Shown: piece after piece, positions 41,990-52,174 of the stretch | Layout of the letters: every line of letters starts with the position of its first letter | Numbering within the stretch: the first letter of the stretch is position 1 | Source: Pseudomonadota bacterium | GTDB lineage: Bacteria > Pseudomonadota > Gammaproteobacteria > Burkholderiales > Burkholderiaceae_C | Reading direction: 5' to 3' | Assembly: GCA_021808525.1 (NCBI GenBank) | Contig: JAKBBK010000008.1 | Span: forward strand, 1-64,000 | Length of the DNA stretch: 64,000 nucleotides | Translations under genes and position numbers: made by a program | Notes under the pieces: model-generated | Database searches by the model: none | What the model was told of the DNA's origin: nothing | What the model saw: the letters and a program-made list of their open reading frames with translations, nothing else

Positions 41990-42652
41990 TCAGCCCACGT
42001 GCCGGGCCAGGAAGGCCAGCGAGCGCTCCATCGCCAGCTTGGCCGACGCCGTGTCGTAGCTGCCGCGGGCGTCGCAGTTGAAGCCGTGGTCGGCGTCGTA
42101 GACATGGAACTCGGCGGTCGGGTTGGCCTTGCGCACCGCTTCGCGGTCGGCCTCGCTGATGTGCGCGTCCTTGAGCCCGTAATGGAACATCAGCGGCGCC
42201 TTGGCCTGCTCGCCCACGAACTGCACATTGCGCCCGCCGTAGTAGCTGATCGCGGGCAGGCCCAGGCGAATGGCCGACAGGTAGCTCACCGTGCCGCCCC
42301 AGCAGTAGCCCACCGCGGCCACCTTGCCGGCGCGCCGCACTTCCTGGGCCGCGGCCTCCACGCCGGCCAGCGCGCGGTCGAAGCCGAGCTTGCCGACGTA
42401 TTCCAGGCCCTTGGTCATGCCTTCCTGGTCATAGCCCAGTTCCACGCCGGGCTGCACGGGGTCGAACAGCGCCGGCGCGATGGCCAGGTAGCCCTGGGCC
42501 GCGTAGCGGTCGGCCACGCTGCGGATGTGGGCGTTCACGCCGAAGATCTCCTGCACCACGACCAGGCCCGCCTTGGGCGTGCCTGCCGGCTCGGCCAGAT
42601 AGGCGCCGATGCGGGTTCCATCCTTGAGTTGCAACGAAAGGGTCTTGCCCAT
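41990..42652 (-). CDS. dienelactone hydrolase family protein
   Basis: A 220-residue alpha/beta hydrolase. Catalytic triad: cysteine in VGYCWGG, aspartate in YGLKDAHI and histidine in DADHGFNC, typical of dienelactone hydrolase. VVVQEIFGVNAHIRSVADR is the family N-terminal motif. Substrate is not predictable. GGAG eight bases before the ATG at 42652 supports the start. Confidence 0.9.
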   Translation of the reverse strand: MGKTLSLQLKDGTRIGAYLAEPAGTPKAGLVVVQEIFGVNAHIRSVADRYAAQGYLAIAPALFDPVQPGVELGYDQEGMTKGLEYVGKLGFDRALAGVEAAAQEVRRAGKVAAVGYCWGGTVSYLSAIRLGLPAISYYGGRNVQFVGEQAKAPLMFHYGLKDAHISEADREAVRKANPTAEFHVYDADHGFNCDARGSYDTASAKLAMERSLAFLARHVG

Positions 42653-42905
42653 GACAAGTTCTCCGTAGGGTTGTACGTGGTCGTTCTCGGAAGGGCGTGG
42701 CGCGCGGCGCGCGGGCGCCACCGCCAGGGCCGTGCGAGTGCTTGAGGTGCACGGGGAACGCACGACCGGCTCAGGTGCCGCCGCGGGGCGGCACGTGATG
42801 CACCCAATGGTACAAGTGGAAGGCTCAGGTCCGCTGGCGCCGCTTCGGCCGGCCGCCCGCGCCTTCAGGCCCCCGGCTCCCGACCCTCGGCCGCCGGTCC
42901 CGGGG

Positions 42906-45791
<2,886 letters not shown>

Positions 45792-45982
45792 GGCGGTTTG
45801 GGGCGCAACATGCAACTATAAGGCCCCGGGCGCCCCGATGCGCCCCCCGGCGGTGCCGCCGATTCCGGACGCCCGGCGGGGCCGCGACGGCGTGCCGGAC
45901 CGCGAGGCCTTCCCTTCGCGCTATTCTTCGCGTTCATGCCCGGGCGCCGCGGGAAGCCGCGCCCCTTTCACCAGGACAATTC

Positions 45983-46492
45983 ATGGCCTCCGTCAACAAA
46001 GTCATTCTGATGGGCAACCTCGGGCGCGACCCCGAGGTGCGCTACGCCCCCTCGGGCGCCGCCGTCTGCAACGTCTCCATCGCCACCACCCGCCAGTGGA
46101 AGGACAAATCGGGGGAGCGCAAGGAAGAAACCGAGTGGCACCGGGTGGTGTTCTACGACCGCCTGGCCGAGATCGCCGGCGAGTACCTGAAAAAGGGCCG
46201 CCCGGTGTACGTGGAAGGCCGCCTCAAGTACGGCAAGTACACCGACAAGGAAGGCGTGGAGCGCTACACCACCGACATCATCGCCACGGAAATGCAGCTG
46301 CTGGGCTCGCGTGACGGCGGCGGCGACGACGAAGGCGGCGGCTACAGCCGCAGCCGGGAATCCTCGCGGCCGGAACCGCGCGAAAGCCGCGAAAGCCGGG
46401 ATTCCGCGCCGCGCGGGGGATCCCGAAGCCAGGCGCCCGCGAAGCCGGCGGCGGGTGATTTTGATGATATGGATGACGATATTCCGTTCTGA
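45983..46492 (+). CDS. ssb: single-stranded DNA-binding protein
   Basis: A 169-residue tetrameric SSB. OB-fold start [24 protein letters not shown]-contact region [21 protein letters not shown], a Gly/Arg/Ser-rich linker, and the acidic protein-interaction tip [11 protein letters not shown]. Divergent from uvrA, as in many proteobacteria. Confidence 0.97.
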   Translation: MASVNKVILMGNLGRDPEVRYAPSGAAVCNVSIATTRQWKDKSGERKEETEWHRVVFYDRLAEIAGEYLKKGRPVYVEGRLKYGKYTDKEGVERYTTDIIATEMQLLGSRDGGGDDEGGGYSRSRESSRPEPRESRESRDSAPRGGSRSQAPAKPAAGDFDDMDDDIPF

Positions 46493-46526
46493 GGACGGGA
46501 GCGTCGTTCGGAGCAGAAGCAAGAAT

Positions 46527-46548
46527 GCCCGCGTTCAGCGGGCTTTTT
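46527..46548 (+). terminator. intrinsic terminator of ssb
   Basis: GCCCGC-GTTCA-GCGGGC followed by TTTTT, 34 bp after the ssb stop. Confidence 0.9.
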
Positions 46549-46554
46549 GTTGGT

Positions 46555-46842
46555 CAGATTAGGAAACGGCGTGCGCAGGCGCAGGCCCAGCCAGGGTGAT
46601 GGCGCCCGCAAGTACCAGTCGCCGGCGGAGTCCGCCCGGGCCTTGACCTCGGCGAGCTCGATCGTCGAGTTCGCCGGACGTGCCAAGGACTCCGGCACGA
46701 AGTTGGTGACCACGCACAGCCCCTGGCGATAGGCCCACGGCCAGACGCGCCAGATGCCGATGCATTCGGCGACGCCGTACAACCACGACAGGGCCGCGAC
46801 CACCCACGCCACCAGGAAGAGCGTGAAGGGGAACCAGTGCAT
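46555..46842 (-). pseudogene. truncated small membrane protein ORF
   Basis: An ORF starting MHWFPFTLFLVAWVVAALSWLYGVAE has one clear membrane helix and protein-like sequence to about codon 95. It then runs through the ssb terminator and antisense to the ssb tail, where the translation (LTNKKPAERGHS) is plainly not protein. The true 3' end seems to be lost. I do not recognise the family. Confidence 0.4.
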
Positions 46843-46983
46843 GGGGTGTCCAGGAAGCCGCGACGTTGCGAGGACCGGCGCCAGGGCGCGCCGCGGGTCA
46901 ATGTATCGCAAGGTCCTGCAGTGGGGTCAAGCGAGCGGACGGGCACGCCTTCCAGTTCGATGGGGGCGAGGCCTGCGTCGGGT

Positions 46984-47353
46984 TCAGAGATTGGCAAAGG
47001 CCAGTGCACCACCGAGGGCCACCAGCACCGCGCCGATGGCGCGATCGAAGAGTCGCGGCGGACTGGTCGATGTCCCGCGGGGCCTGATTCGTCGCCGTCT
47101 TCACGCCGATGTGGACCAGGTAGCCGGCGCCGATCAGCTTCACCGCCAGAATCCATGACGGCGAATGCTGCAGGAACACGCTGACTCCCAGCAAGGTGTA
47201 GGCGACGTGCACCTGGACCCCGAGCGCGATGCCCGCGGCGGTCAACAAGCCCGCCGTGCGCCCGAACAGGTAGCTGTTACGGGTGACCATCGCGAAGTCC
47301 GGCCCGGGGCCGAGCACGGCCAGGCTCGGCGTGGCCATGGCCTCGGCCTTCAT
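46984..47353 (-). pseudogene. broken LysE/RhtB-family amino-acid exporter
   Basis: The N-terminal half reads as LysE family: LGPGPDFAMVTRNSYLFGR, then GIALGVQVHVAYTLLGVSVFL and LIGAGYLVHIGVKTA. After about 90 codons the reading frame changes and the middle of the protein is missing. A second frame then gives the typical C-terminus RLFDRAIGAVLVALGGALAFANL and a stop at 46984. The first residues also look lost. An internal deletion with frameshift has inactivated it. Confidence 0.7.
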
Positions 47354-47410
47354 GGTCGATCGGGACATCGCCGAGCAGCGCCTGCGGGCACCCTTCGGTT
47401 TCAAGCGCGA
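47316..47410 (+). pseudogene. fragment resembling a LysR-type regulator C-terminus
   Basis: The plus strand reads LGVAMASAFMVDRDIAEQRLRAPFGF, which resembles the end of the LysR/GcvA co-inducer domain (GVA-AS---V-DDIA-GRLV-PFG). Only about 30 residues are recognisable. It overlaps the start of the LysE remnant on the other strand, suggesting a deletion joined two neighbouring genes. Confidence 0.35.
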
Positions 47411-47523
47411 CGGGTCGCGTGGCCTGCCAGGGCTGGCCGTCGCCGAGTACGGCGGCAGCTCGGCTCGGGCCAGCACCAGGCTGGCTCGTCATGAAGGCAT
47501 CTGCGGGCGCCGATGCTTCCGGC

Positions 47524-47577
47524 TTGACTGGATGGGTAATTGTAGCTATATTCAGCTCCGAATACGGAGCTGAATAT
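47524..47577 (+). promoter_or_regulatory. promoter and palindromic operator of the toxin-antitoxin operon
   Basis: TTGACT and TATATT are exactly 17 bp apart, a strong sigma-70 promoter. The -10 overlaps a perfect 13-bp inverted repeat, ATATTCAGCTCCG-AATA-CGGAGCTGAATAT (47548-47577). The right arm contains the GGAG ribosome-binding site and the first two bases of the antitoxin ATG. This fits autoregulation by the antitoxin. Confidence 0.8.
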
Positions 47578-47827
47578 GGAAACCATCCTCGCTGAAGTCG
47601 CCGTAAGCATGTCCGAGTTCAAAAAGAACCCTGCCGCCGTGCTTCGGGAGGCCAACAACCGCCCTGTCGCAGTGCTCAACCACAACCGGGCCGCCTTCTA
47701 CATGGTCGAGCCTCGCTTGTTCGAAGCCATGCTGGAGGAGCTGGCGGACCAGGACCTGTACCGCAAGGCCGCCAGTCGCCTCGCGGAGAAGGCCCGTGCC
47801 ATCGAGGTGGACATTGACGACCTCTGA
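47576..47827 (+). CDS. antitoxin of the Phd/YefM (StbD/RelB-like) type
   Basis: An 83-residue protein: N-terminal EVAVSMSEFKKNPAAVLREANNRPVAVLNHNRAAFYMV is the Phd/YefM DNA-binding fold, and the C-terminal helical part (LFEAMLEELADQDL and beyond) would wrap the toxin. It should neutralise the downstream RelE-like toxin and repress the operon through the palindrome at its start codon. Confidence 0.88.
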   Translation: METILAEVAVSMSEFKKNPAAVLREANNRPVAVLNHNRAAFYMVEPRLFEAMLEELADQDLYRKAASRLAEKARAIEVDIDDL

Positions 47828-48179
47828 AGGTCAGGCGAAGCACAAGTACAAGCTTCGCTTCATGCCGGAGGCACTCGACGAATGGCGAAGTCTGGACGGC
47901 TCTGTTCAGGCTCCTCTCAAGAAGCTTCTTGCCAAAAGGCTGGACAATCCTCGCGTTCCCGGTGGTGAACTCCACGGAGCGCTTGCAGGATGCTACAAAA
48001 TCAAGCTGCGCCAGCAAGGCGGTCGGTTGGTCTATTCGGTGGAAGACGACCACTTGTTGGTCACGGTCATTGCGGTCGACAAGCGCGAGGACGGGGTGGT
48101 CTACGAGTCTGCCATTGAGCGCTTATCCGCTGCAGCCGCAGCGCTTACCCATGCGCTGCGGGACAAACTCAAGAAGTAG
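47814..48179 (+). CDS. RelE/StbE-family toxin
   Basis: About 121 residues. KYKLRFMPEALDEWRSLD, LHGALAGCYKIKLRQQGGRLVYSV and VIAVDKREDGVVY match the RelE/ParE fold of mRNA-cleaving or gyrase toxins; the StbE subgroup fits best. Overlaps the antitoxin gene. A TTG at 47814 after GAGGTGG gives a family-like N-terminus; a GTG at 47796 with GGAG is also possible. A 20-residue Ala-rich helix extends the C-terminus. Confidence 0.88.
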   Translation: MTTSEGQAKHKYKLRFMPEALDEWRSLDGSVQAPLKKLLAKRLDNPRVPGGELHGALAGCYKIKLRQQGGRLVYSVEDDHLLVTVIAVDKREDGVVYESAIERLSAAAAALTHALRDKLKK

Positions 48180-48300
48180 CCGGGGGACGACGAGTCGTTC
48201 TCCGGGGAATCGTTGCTGGAGGCGCATCGGCAGGCGCTGGAGTGGATCGTCGCCGATGGATGCGTCGACCGAGTCAGGCAGACGGACGCGGGTCGGTGAC
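48180..48300 (+). pseudogene. coding-like remnant following the toxin gene
   Basis: Directly after the toxin stop, in the same frame, 39 open codons (PGDDESFSGESLLEAHRQALEWIVADG...) end at a TGA. Composition is protein-like but there is no start codon. It may be the tail of a lost gene or a longer form of the toxin after a stop mutation. Confidence 0.25.
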
Positions 48301-48332
48301 CGCGTGTCCGTCTGGTCGTGCCGCGCGGCGAT

Positions 48333-48815
48333 TCAAAGGCTTTCGCCCGGCGGGGTGGGGTGGATGTAGGCCCAGCCTTCGGATTCGCGCAGGGTGATCT
48401 CGCCCATGCCCGAGGGGACGATGCTGATGAAGGGGTAGAGGTCCTTGCGGTCGACCTTGAGCTCGCGCAGGGTGTTCGCGCACTGGGCGAGGATCACCCC
48501 TTGCTTTTGCAGCGCCTTGAGCTTGTCCTCGAAGCCGTTGTTCTTCACGTAGATGTCGAAGCCCTGGGCGTTGGCGATCAGCTCGACCGTGAGCTTGCCC
48601 TTGAGCCGCGGGTCGTGCAGCAGGTTCTCGATGTTGTTCAGGGTCTTCTTGATGGCACCCTGACCGCCGGCGTCGATCTGGAAGATCGCGCCGTAATGGT
48701 CGTGCGTGGCCTGGGCTCCGGCGAAGCCTTCGGCGGCTTGCGCGCCGCCGGCCAGGCCGAGGGCCAGCGCCAGTGTGGCCAGCATCCTGCCGGCGGTGGG
48801 TTTGCGGGTTTGCAT
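48333..48815 (-). CDS. exported DsrE-family protein 3
   Basis: A 160-residue protein with a Sec-type signal (LALALGLAGGAQAA) and the same core as the two proteins at the start of the window: a short strand-helix N-terminus, single cysteine in LAQCANTL and a terminal EGWAYIHP. AGGAGGAG precedes the ATG. More divergent than the tandem pair. Function unknown; periplasmic sulfur or redox chemistry is a family-based guess. Confidence 0.8.
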   Translation of the reverse strand: MQTRKPTAGRMLATLALALGLAGGAQAAEGFAGAQATHDHYGAIFQIDAGGQGAIKKTLNNIENLLHDPRLKGKLTVELIANAQGFDIYVKNNGFEDKLKALQKQGVILAQCANTLRELKVDRKDLYPFISIVPSGMGEITLRESEGWAYIHPTPPGESL

Positions 48816-49110
48816 TCTGTCTCCTCCTGGGGTTGGACCCGCGAGGCTCGCGGGCGATACGGCCCCCTGTGTCGGAAGCTCGTAACCGCGAGTATCCCGG
48901 CAGGGCGCCGGGGGACGAAACTCAATTTTTGAATAGGTCCGACCAGTTGAATCGGTCGATGGGTTCCGGCAGCCGCGGCGCGTGCCCGGGAATTCGACCG
49001 AATGTTGCGATGCCTTAGGCATTTCCTGCGATAGCTGTCGTCGCAACCGCGCCCCCGGCGTTGAAATGGCAGGAATTCAGCGAAGTCCATCCAGGAAGGA
49101 GTATCCGCTC

Positions 49111-49452
49111 ATGCGTTCCCTCGTGGTTTCAGCGACCTTGGTGTCGGCCGGCCTGCTGGCGGGCGGCTTGTTGACCGGGTGCGTGGTGGCGCCAGCCCCC
49201 TACGCGACGCCCTATCCGGGCTACGTGGTGGTGCCCGGCCCGCCCCCCGCGCCGCGCGTGGACGTGGTGGGCGTGGCGCCGGTGCCGGGATATATCTGGA
49301 TTTCCGGATATTGGGGCTGGGGCGGCGCCAGCTACGTGTGGCACCCGGGGCGCTGGTCGGCGCCGCGTCCGGGCTACAACTGGGTGGCGCCGCGCTGGGA
49401 GCCGCACGGCGGAGCCTGGCGCGAGCGCCCCGGGCACTGGCAGCGGCGCTGA
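49111..49452 (+). CDS. YXWGXW-repeat lipoprotein
   Basis: A 113-residue lipoprotein (lipobox LLTGC) with a Pro/Tyr/Val-rich N-terminal part and aromatic repeats YIWISGYWGWGG, YVWHPGRW, YNWVAPRWE and RPGHW, the YXWGXW pattern. Such proteins are outer-membrane or periplasmic and of unknown function. AGGAAGGAG precedes the ATG. The 295 bp upstream shows no other gene. Confidence 0.85.
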   Translation: MRSLVVSATLVSAGLLAGGLLTGCVVAPAPYATPYPGYVVVPGPPPAPRVDVVGVAPVPGYIWISGYWGWGGASYVWHPGRWSAPRPGYNWVAPRWEPHGGAWRERPGHWQRR

Positions 49453-49463
49453 GCGACGCTGCC

Positions 49464-50123
49464 TCAGGCGGGCTTGCGGGCCACCGCGTCGAGCAGGCCC
49501 GAGCGTCCCACGTGGGCGCTTCCCTCGGCGATTTCGTCCTCGTATTCGCGCAGCAGCAGCCACTGCGCCTCGGGCAGCAGACCGCGCAGCAAGTCGGCCG
49601 TGTAGAGGTGCTCGAGCTTGCCGGGGCCTCCGGTGCGGAACTCCAGCTGGCGCGGGGTGTAGCCCTGCACCAGCAGCAGGCCGCCGGGGGCCAGGGATTT
49701 CCACATGCCCTCGAACATGCGTCGGCGCATCGGCGGGTCGGCGAACTGCACGAACACGGCCACCACGGCGTCCCAGGGACTGTCGTCCCAGTTCCACGCG
49801 TCCACCGAGCTGACATGCCAGTCGACCTGCAGCTCGCGCTGTTCGCCCAGCGCGCGCGCCTTGGCCACGGCCACCGGAGAAATGTCGAAAGCCGTGACCT
49901 GATGCCCCAGCGAGGCCAGGTAAAGAGCGTTGCGGCCCTCGCCGTCGGCCACGCTGAGCACGCGGGAATGGCCGGGCAGGCGGGGCGCCTCGCGCTCGAG
50001 GAAGCGGTTGGGCTGTTCGCCGAACAGCAGCCCGGGGCGAGAGAAGCGCTGGTCCCAATGGGCCTGCGGGTCGTCGAAGCCGCCGGAAGCGGGCGCGGTC
50101 TTGCCGGTCTCGGAGCTCATCAT
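49464..50123 (-). CDS. SAM-dependent methyltransferase (TehB-like)
   Basis: A 219-residue class I methyltransferase. Motif I LSVADGEGRNALYLASLG and acidic FDIS for SAM, PWDAVVAVFVQFADP for motif IV, and LAPGGLLLVQGYTPRQL for motif VI. TehB and thiopurine methyltransferase-like proteins share this layout; the substrate is not predictable. Its ATG overlaps the osmC-type stop (ATGA). Confidence 0.85.
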   Translation of the reverse strand: MMSSETGKTAPASGGFDDPQAHWDQRFSRPGLLFGEQPNRFLEREAPRLPGHSRVLSVADGEGRNALYLASLGHQVTAFDISPVAVAKARALGEQRELQVDWHVSSVDAWNWDDSPWDAVVAVFVQFADPPMRRRMFEGMWKSLAPGGLLLVQGYTPRQLEFRTGGPGKLEHLYTADLLRGLLPEAQWLLLREYEDEIAEGSAHVGRSGLLDAVARKPA

Positions 50124-50578
50124 GCCCCCTGGTGCAGCCGCGTGCCGTCGGCGTCGTACACCGAGACTTCCGTGGGAATGCCGGCGCGCACGCTTTCCCC
50201 GACGGTGCAGAAGGCCTCGAAACTGCCGAGAATGCGCTCCAGATGCTGCAGCTCGGCGGCGGGCCTGCCCAGGTGCAGGTGCACTTCCATGCGCAGCACC
50301 CGCAGCCTTCCGGCCTCGTTGCGCCCGACATGGGCATGGGCCTCGGTGGTGATGGTGCCGGGGTCGTTCTTGAACTTGCGCAGCGCGAACAGCAGGCTGG
50401 AGCTCATGCAGTCGCCCACGGCTCCCAGCAGCAGGTGTACGGGCGAGGGGCCCGCGCCCTCGCCCAGGGGCGGCGGCTCGTCGGCCAGCAGCGCCGGCCG
50501 GCCGCCTCCGAAATCGATCTCGAACTGGTAATCGCGACGCTGGCGCAGCGTGATCCGGTGTTCTGCCTGGTCGGACAT
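50120..50578 (-). CDS. OsmC/Ohr-family peroxidase-like protein
   Basis: A 152-residue OsmC-fold protein. The two redox cysteines appear in GAVGDCMSSSLLFAL and EAFCTVGESV. These proteins reduce organic hydroperoxides, though YhfA-type members are less certain. MSDQAEHR at 50578 is chosen because the 14-residue extension is not conserved. Coupled with the methyltransferase gene. Confidence 0.85.
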   Translation of the reverse strand: MSDQAEHRITLRQRRDYQFEIDFGGGRPALLADEPPPLGEGAGPSPVHLLLGAVGDCMSSSLLFALRKFKNDPGTITTEAHAHVGRNEAGRLRVLRMEVHLHLGRPAAELQHLERILGSFEAFCTVGESVRAGIPTEVSVYDADGTRLHQGA

Positions 50579-50721
50579 GGTGTTCCTCGCGGTTGCGGTT
50601 GCGCGGGACATCGCGCGCACCTATCGCTGCGCAGTCTAGGACCTCGGCATCGGCCGTGCTCGCCCGGGCGCGCTCAGGACTTGTCGCGGGGCAAGGAAGC
50701 TGCCGGCGCGCCGCGGTCGGC

Positions 50722-50985
50722 TCAGGGGCGGGCGCGGTTGCGGGGGGGCTTCGCGCCGAGCCTGCCGCGGGCCGCCTCCTGGGCGTCCAGCCACGCCAGC
50801 GCCGCGGCGCTGACCAGCACGATCATCGCCGTGCCCACGATCCAGGCGAAATACCACGACGCGTAGTCGCCGAGGATCACCCCCAGGGCCACCAGCAGGC
50901 CACCGAGCAGCAGCAGGGCGGAGAATTGCAGCAGGCTTCGCAGGGGGCCGGTGGCGCTGCGGCCCTGGGGGCATTCAGTAGGCAT
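50722..50985 (-). CDS. small two-helix membrane protein of the cyd operon
   Basis: An 87-residue protein with two membrane helices (LLQFSALLLLGGLLVALGVIL and FAWIVGTAMIVLVSAAALAWL) and a basic C-terminus. It starts inside the end of cydB (11 bp overlap), so it is co-translated with the oxidase. Position resembles CydX/YbgE in E. coli, but it is larger than CydX and I see no clear homology. Confidence 0.65.
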   Translation of the reverse strand: MPTECPQGRSATGPLRSLLQFSALLLLGGLLVALGVILGDYASWYFAWIVGTAMIVLVSAAALAWLDAQEAARGRLGAKPPRNRARP

Positions 50986-52117
50986 GGTCGCTGGATTCGA
51001 TTTCGTCCATGCGCACCTTGCCGCGCATGACCCGGAAGCACCAGCGGGTGTACAGCACGACGGTGGGCAGCAGCACCAGCGTGAAGGCGCTCATCCACAG
51101 CAGGGTGTCAGGGCTGGAGGCGGCATTCCACACCGTCAGGCTGTGCGACGGCGCGGTGCGCGAGGGCAGCAGGAAGGGAAACAGGCTGGCCCCGGCGGTG
51201 CCCAGCACGCCCAGCCAGGCCAGCGCGCCCAGGCGCCACGTGGCCTGGCCCCGGCGCGCGCGCGCCGCCGCCAGCGCGCCGAGCAGGCCCAGCAGGGCCA
51301 GCGCCGGCAGCAGCCACAGCGTGGGATGGCGCGCGAAGGCCGCCTGCCAGGCGCCGGGACGCAGCGCCACGAGTTGCTGCAGGGGGGTCTGCACCACGCC
51401 CGGGCCGGGGTGGCTCAGCAGTTCCCAGCCCTCGAGTCGCGAGGCCCAGAAGCTGGCGGCGGCGAACAGGACCAGTGCGGCGGCCGCCGCGGCCATCGCA
51501 CAGTTGCGCGCCCGCTCGGCCACCGTGGCCTCGCAGCGCTGCATGAGCAGGGCGGCCCCCTGCAGCGAGGCCAGCGCCAGCGCCAGCCCGCCGCACAGCA
51601 GCGCGAAGGGCCGCAGCAGACCGCCGGCGTTGCCGGCATAGCTCGAGCGCAGGGTCGGGTCCAGATCGAAGCCCACGCCCAGCAGCAGTTGTCCGAAGGC
51701 GCAGCCGAACATCAGCATGGGAAGCCCACCGCCGAGCACCAGGGCCCAGTCCCAGGTCTCGCGCCAGGCTCGCTGGGGCAGCTTGCTGCGGTATTCGAAA
51801 CCCACGGGGCGCAGCAGCATGGACCACAGCATCAGCAGCATCAGCAGGTACAAGGCGGAGAACGCGGTGGCGTACAGCAGGGGGAAGGCGGCGAAGCTGG
51901 CCCCGCCGGCCAGCACGAACCAGGTCTGGTTGCCTTCCCAGTGCGGGCCGATGGCATTGAGGCAGGCGCGGCGCTGCGGGTCGCTGCGCGCGACCAGGCG
52001 CAGCAGCGCACCCACGCCCATATCGCCGCCCATGAGCACGGCGGTGCCGCTCAGCACGATGCCGAGCACGGCCCACCAGCCGAGTTGCAGCGCAGCGTAG
52101 AGTTCGGACGGTTCCAT
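50975..52117 (-). CDS. cydB: cytochrome bd ubiquinol oxidase subunit II
   Basis: A 380-residue polytopic membrane protein. Conserved parts are GPHWEGNQTWFVLAGGASFAAFP and the C-terminal WNAASSPDTLLWMS. It forms the heterodimer with CydA. Subunit II stabilises the heme site. Follows cydA by 57 bp. Confidence 0.95.
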   Translation of the reverse strand: MEPSELYAALQLGWWAVLGIVLSGTAVLMGGDMGVGALLRLVARSDPQRRACLNAIGPHWEGNQTWFVLAGGASFAAFPLLYATAFSALYLLMLLMLWSMLLRPVGFEYRSKLPQRAWRETWDWALVLGGGLPMLMFGCAFGQLLLGVGFDLDPTLRSSYAGNAGGLLRPFALLCGGLALALASLQGAALLMQRCEATVAERARNCAMAAAAAALVLFAAASFWASRLEGWELLSHPGPGVVQTPLQQLVALRPGAWQAAFARHPTLWLLPALALLGLLGALAAARARRGQATWRLGALAWLGVLGTAGASLFPFLLPSRTAPSHSLTVWNAASSPDTLLWMSAFTLVLLPTVVLYTRWCFRVMRGKVRMDEIESSDHAY

Positions 52118-52174
52118 GGTGGTCGGCAGCTCGATGGCCTGGCGTCGCGCCCTGTTTGCACCTTGCTTGCGTCC

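Larger units (their letters stand above)
46549..47523. other. gene-remnant zone between ssb and the toxin-antitoxin operon
   Basis: Nearly 1 kb without an intact gene. It contains the truncated membrane ORF, a broken LysE-type exporter and a LysR-like fragment, in mixed orientation. No insertion-sequence ends or direct repeats were recognised. The decay contrasts with the tight packing elsewhere. Confidence 0.65.

Noticed and set aside
45792-45982. LexA (SOS) box between uvrA and ssb
   Set aside because: I looked for CTGT-N8-ACAG and found none; only a TATAGT element for uvrA is visible.
46342-46554. C-terminal part of the 189-codon minus-strand ORF
   Set aside because: It runs through the ssb terminator and antisense to the ssb tail, so it is not a real protein end.
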